Below, in pieces: positions 62,290 through 64,000 of a stretch of 64,000 bases of DNA. The stretch's first letter is position 1, and every line of letters starts with the position of its first letter. The translations under genes were made by a program, and so were the position numbers. Under the pieces are notes generated by a model. The model was not told the DNA's origin. It worked only from the letters and a program-made list of their open reading frames with translations, and made no database searches. The stretch spans positions 1 to 64,000 of the forward strand of contig CAJUJU010000008.1 of assembly GCA_910586835.1 (NCBI GenBank), written 5' to 3'. The DNA is from an uncultured Acetatifactor sp. (lineage in GTDB: Bacteria; Bacillota; Clostridia; Lachnospirales; Lachnospiraceae).

Positions 62290-64000
62290 TCAGAGAAACA
62301 CCTCCGGTACTTCCTCCGGCAGATCCTCCGTGGGTGCAATCTGTCCGTCTACCACCTGATACAGACGTGCCGCCGTCTCCCGGGCCGCCTGCACCATATC
62401 CGGATAAGGCTTCTGGCAGGCGTCCACAAATCCGATATTGTAGCACTCGCCGTCCATTCTGCCCAGAGGAGACTGATCATTATAGGTAAAATAGTGACAG
62501 CCAACCAAATTGGGAAAGGCGGCTGCATTTTCAACATAATAGCGGTAAGCCTTTCCCCTGTCCGCCTGGGACGCCACTCCCCGGATTCCGGTAGCGGTAT
62601 GCCCGGCATCCAAAGCACCGTGATGAAATTCTCCGATCAAAAACGGCTTATCCACCCCGGCCTCCCGTATGGCATGCAGGGAAGGCCGGGGATCCGTCTT
62701 ATAGCAGTTGATGCTGAACACATCAAAATGTTCCCAACCCGCCAGCAGCAACGGATCATGGATAAAGGCCCACCGCATTCCCAGATTCAAATGCTTTTCA
62801 TCCACGCGTCGGCATTCCTCTGCCGGAACCCCGACGTACTCCCGAATCAACACGGCGGTAAAATCTCTCAGGTCATTCAAACCTGCCTCTGATATCCGCA
62901 GGTCCTCCGGGCAGGGAAGCAAAAGCTCTTCAAAGGATGAAAATTCCGTATTCCACCGTTGGTTAAAATTTGTTACCTCTCCCCGGTATCGCTCCTTCAA
63001 AAATTCTGCAAGCACCCTCCTGCTGGCCAGCTTCTTCCGGCTCTTTAAAAGCTGCAGGCCCAGGTTCAGGCCCTTTTCAAATCCCCAGCCCGGCTCATTG
63101 CACATAAAATACCCGATGAGCAGGGAATCCTCCAGATACGGAAGCAGTCCCCCGGCAAACTGACGGGATTTCTCCCGGTATTCCTCACTGAACACATCCG
63201 GAAAATCCTGATAGATGGTCTCTGCCGTGGAGGGAAAGGGATATTTCACATTCAATGCCAGCACATAGGGAAGCCCCGCCCTGCGGCAGAACTCCTGATC
63301 CGACCAGTTGGCCACAGTGTTAAAGCCCCAGCCATACAGCCGCCGAACCGTCATATCATTCCACTTTTCCCGCCAGTCCTCTCCAAATGCCCGCATCAGG
63401 TTAATTTTCGGAAAATCAATAAAGAGAGGCCGCTGTCCGTCCCCCCAGCTCTCCCGGCGAACCGCCTCTCCGTATTTACCCTTGGGAGAGGGATTGTATT
63501 TCAATAAATGCTCCCACTCGTCGGCCCGGGTCTCCCGGTCTTCCCCCACACAGTCCGGCCCCACGGAAAAGAAGGCATAACCTTCCGGATCCACAAGCCA
63601 CCAACGTTTCCCGTCAAAGCAGGTTTGAAAAAATCCGGTTCCCCTACACAGCCTCTTTTCCTTCCATCCGCCCCAACGGTTCCAGTCCTTCGCATAAAAA
63701 ACCGGCTTTTCCAGCATCTCCCGGGCGTACCGTGCCTGCAGCTGCCCAACCATTTTTTTAACAGAGGTCTCTTTCCCCGGCCAGCTTTTGGGAATAAATT
63801 GTCCCATTTCGTCCAACAACAGCCTGCGCTCTATATGATATTCCGGCTGTTCCTGGCAAAGACGCAGATTCTGAAACTGAACACGCACCGGAGAGCTGCC
63901 GGGTGTAAAGCACAGATACAGACGATCCATTTCTTCAATACGGCAGGGCAGCCCTGTAAGATCCAGCTTCTGCCGCCCCGGTGTCCTTCTTGGAAAGGCC
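62290..64000 (-). CDS. Clan-A glycoside hydrolase (agarase/beta-galactosidase-like), 5' end beyond right edge
   Basis: 570 codons visible; the frame is open to the right edge, so the N-terminus, probably a beta-sandwich domain, is missing. Barrel marks: DGKRWWLVDPEGYAFFSVG, WGFNTVANWSD, YFMCNEPGWG (acid/base Glu in NEP) and FLIGEFHHGALD (nucleophile Glu). The text resembles GH50/GH2-related proteins often named beta-agarase or beta-galactosidase; the true substrate is not known. No signal can be judged. Followed by the WG-repeat gene. Confidence 0.8.
   Translation of the reverse strand, partial: AFPRRTPGRQKLDLTGLPCRIEEMDRLYLCFTPGSSPVRVQFQNLRLCQEQPEYHIERRLLLDEMGQFIPKSWPGKETSVKKMVGQLQARYAREMLEKPVFYAKDWNRWGGWKEKRLCRGTGFFQTCFDGKRWWLVDPEGYAFFSVGPDCVGEDRETRADEWEHLLKYNPSPKGKYGEAVRRESWGDGQRPLFIDFPKINLMRAFGEDWREKWNDMTVRRLYGWGFNTVANWSDQEFCRRAGLPYVLALNVKYPFPSTAETIYQDFPDVFSEEYREKSRQFAGGLLPYLEDSLLIGYFMCNEPGWGFEKGLNLGLQLLKSRKKLASRRVLAEFLKERYRGEVTNFNQRWNTEFSSFEELLLPCPEDLRISEAGLNDLRDFTAVLIREYVGVPAEECRRVDEKHLNLGMRWAFIHDPLLLAGWEHFDVFSINCYKTDPRPSLHAIREAGVDKPFLIGEFHHGALDAGHTATGIRGVASQADRGKAYRYYVENAAAFPNLVGCHYFTYNDQSPLGRMDGECYNIGFVDACQKPYPDMVQAARETAARLYQVVDGQIAPTEDLPEEVPEVFL

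Overview
The window looks like a chromosomal segment of a Clostridia genome, most likely a gut Lachnospiraceae. Supporting signs are strong GGAGG-type ribosome binding sites, many TTGACA/TATAAT-like promoters with 17-bp spacers, a T-box leader, a VanW operon, GPH sugar transport, GH2/GH3/GH88 enzymes, BlaI/BlaR1-like genes and a rather GC-rich base composition. No rRNA, tRNA, CRISPR array, phage block or intact insertion sequence was seen. Both ends are cut inside genes.

Layout. 1-7279 (-) is the N-terminal 2.4 kaa of a giant secreted RHS/YD-repeat protein. 7.5-18.9 kb is a polyamine gene set on the minus strand: speD, speA, speE, a carboxynorspermidine-synthase-type saccharopine dehydrogenase, nspC, aguA and aguB. 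Together they could take arginine to agmatine, N-carbamoylputrescine and putrescine, and then to spermidine by two routes (decarboxylated SAM, and aspartate semialdehyde). The set is interrupted by four plus-strand genes (NUDIX, HTH-PNPOx fusion, PNPOx, CmpB-like membrane protein) at 11.6-13.8 kb and by a 198-bp MITE-like inverted repeat between aguA and aguB. speD has a long leader ending in a terminator-like hairpin.

19.0-25.6 kb holds a GPH sugar symporter with a barrel-less GH2-like protein, an Eis-like acetyltransferase, an MBL-fold hydrolase, and an Hpt protein plus REC-HD-GYP phosphorelay pair. 25.6-30.5 kb is a likely operon: micro-membrane protein, VanW, AIR-synthase-like, Lrp/AsnC, aminotransferase, TrmL. 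31.2-34.4 kb carries the most unusual locus. A complete proline-type T-box leader, with its own promoter and terminator, precedes only the first ~35 codons of prolyl-tRNA synthetase; directly behind is a B12-binding radical SAM protein fused in frame to a DEDDh exonuclease.

34.4-49.1 kb is carbohydrate metabolism: galT and galK, an AraC regulator, an Fe-S aldo/keto reductase, an alcohol dehydrogenase, an LCP cell-wall ligase, an inverted-domain GH3 beta-glucosidase, DUF2264, GH88 and a second AraC regulator. On the plus strand at 49.3-52.5 kb nahK (N-acetylhexosamine kinase) overlaps a membrane-anchored 5'-nucleotidase. 52.6-57.9 kb has a cytidylate-kinase-like gene, a BlaI/BlaR1-like repressor-sensor pair with two palindromic operators over its promoter, and an ABC exporter. 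A methyl-accepting chemotaxis protein (58.1-59.8 kb, +), a WG-repeat protein and a clan-A glycoside hydrolase that runs off the right edge complete the window.
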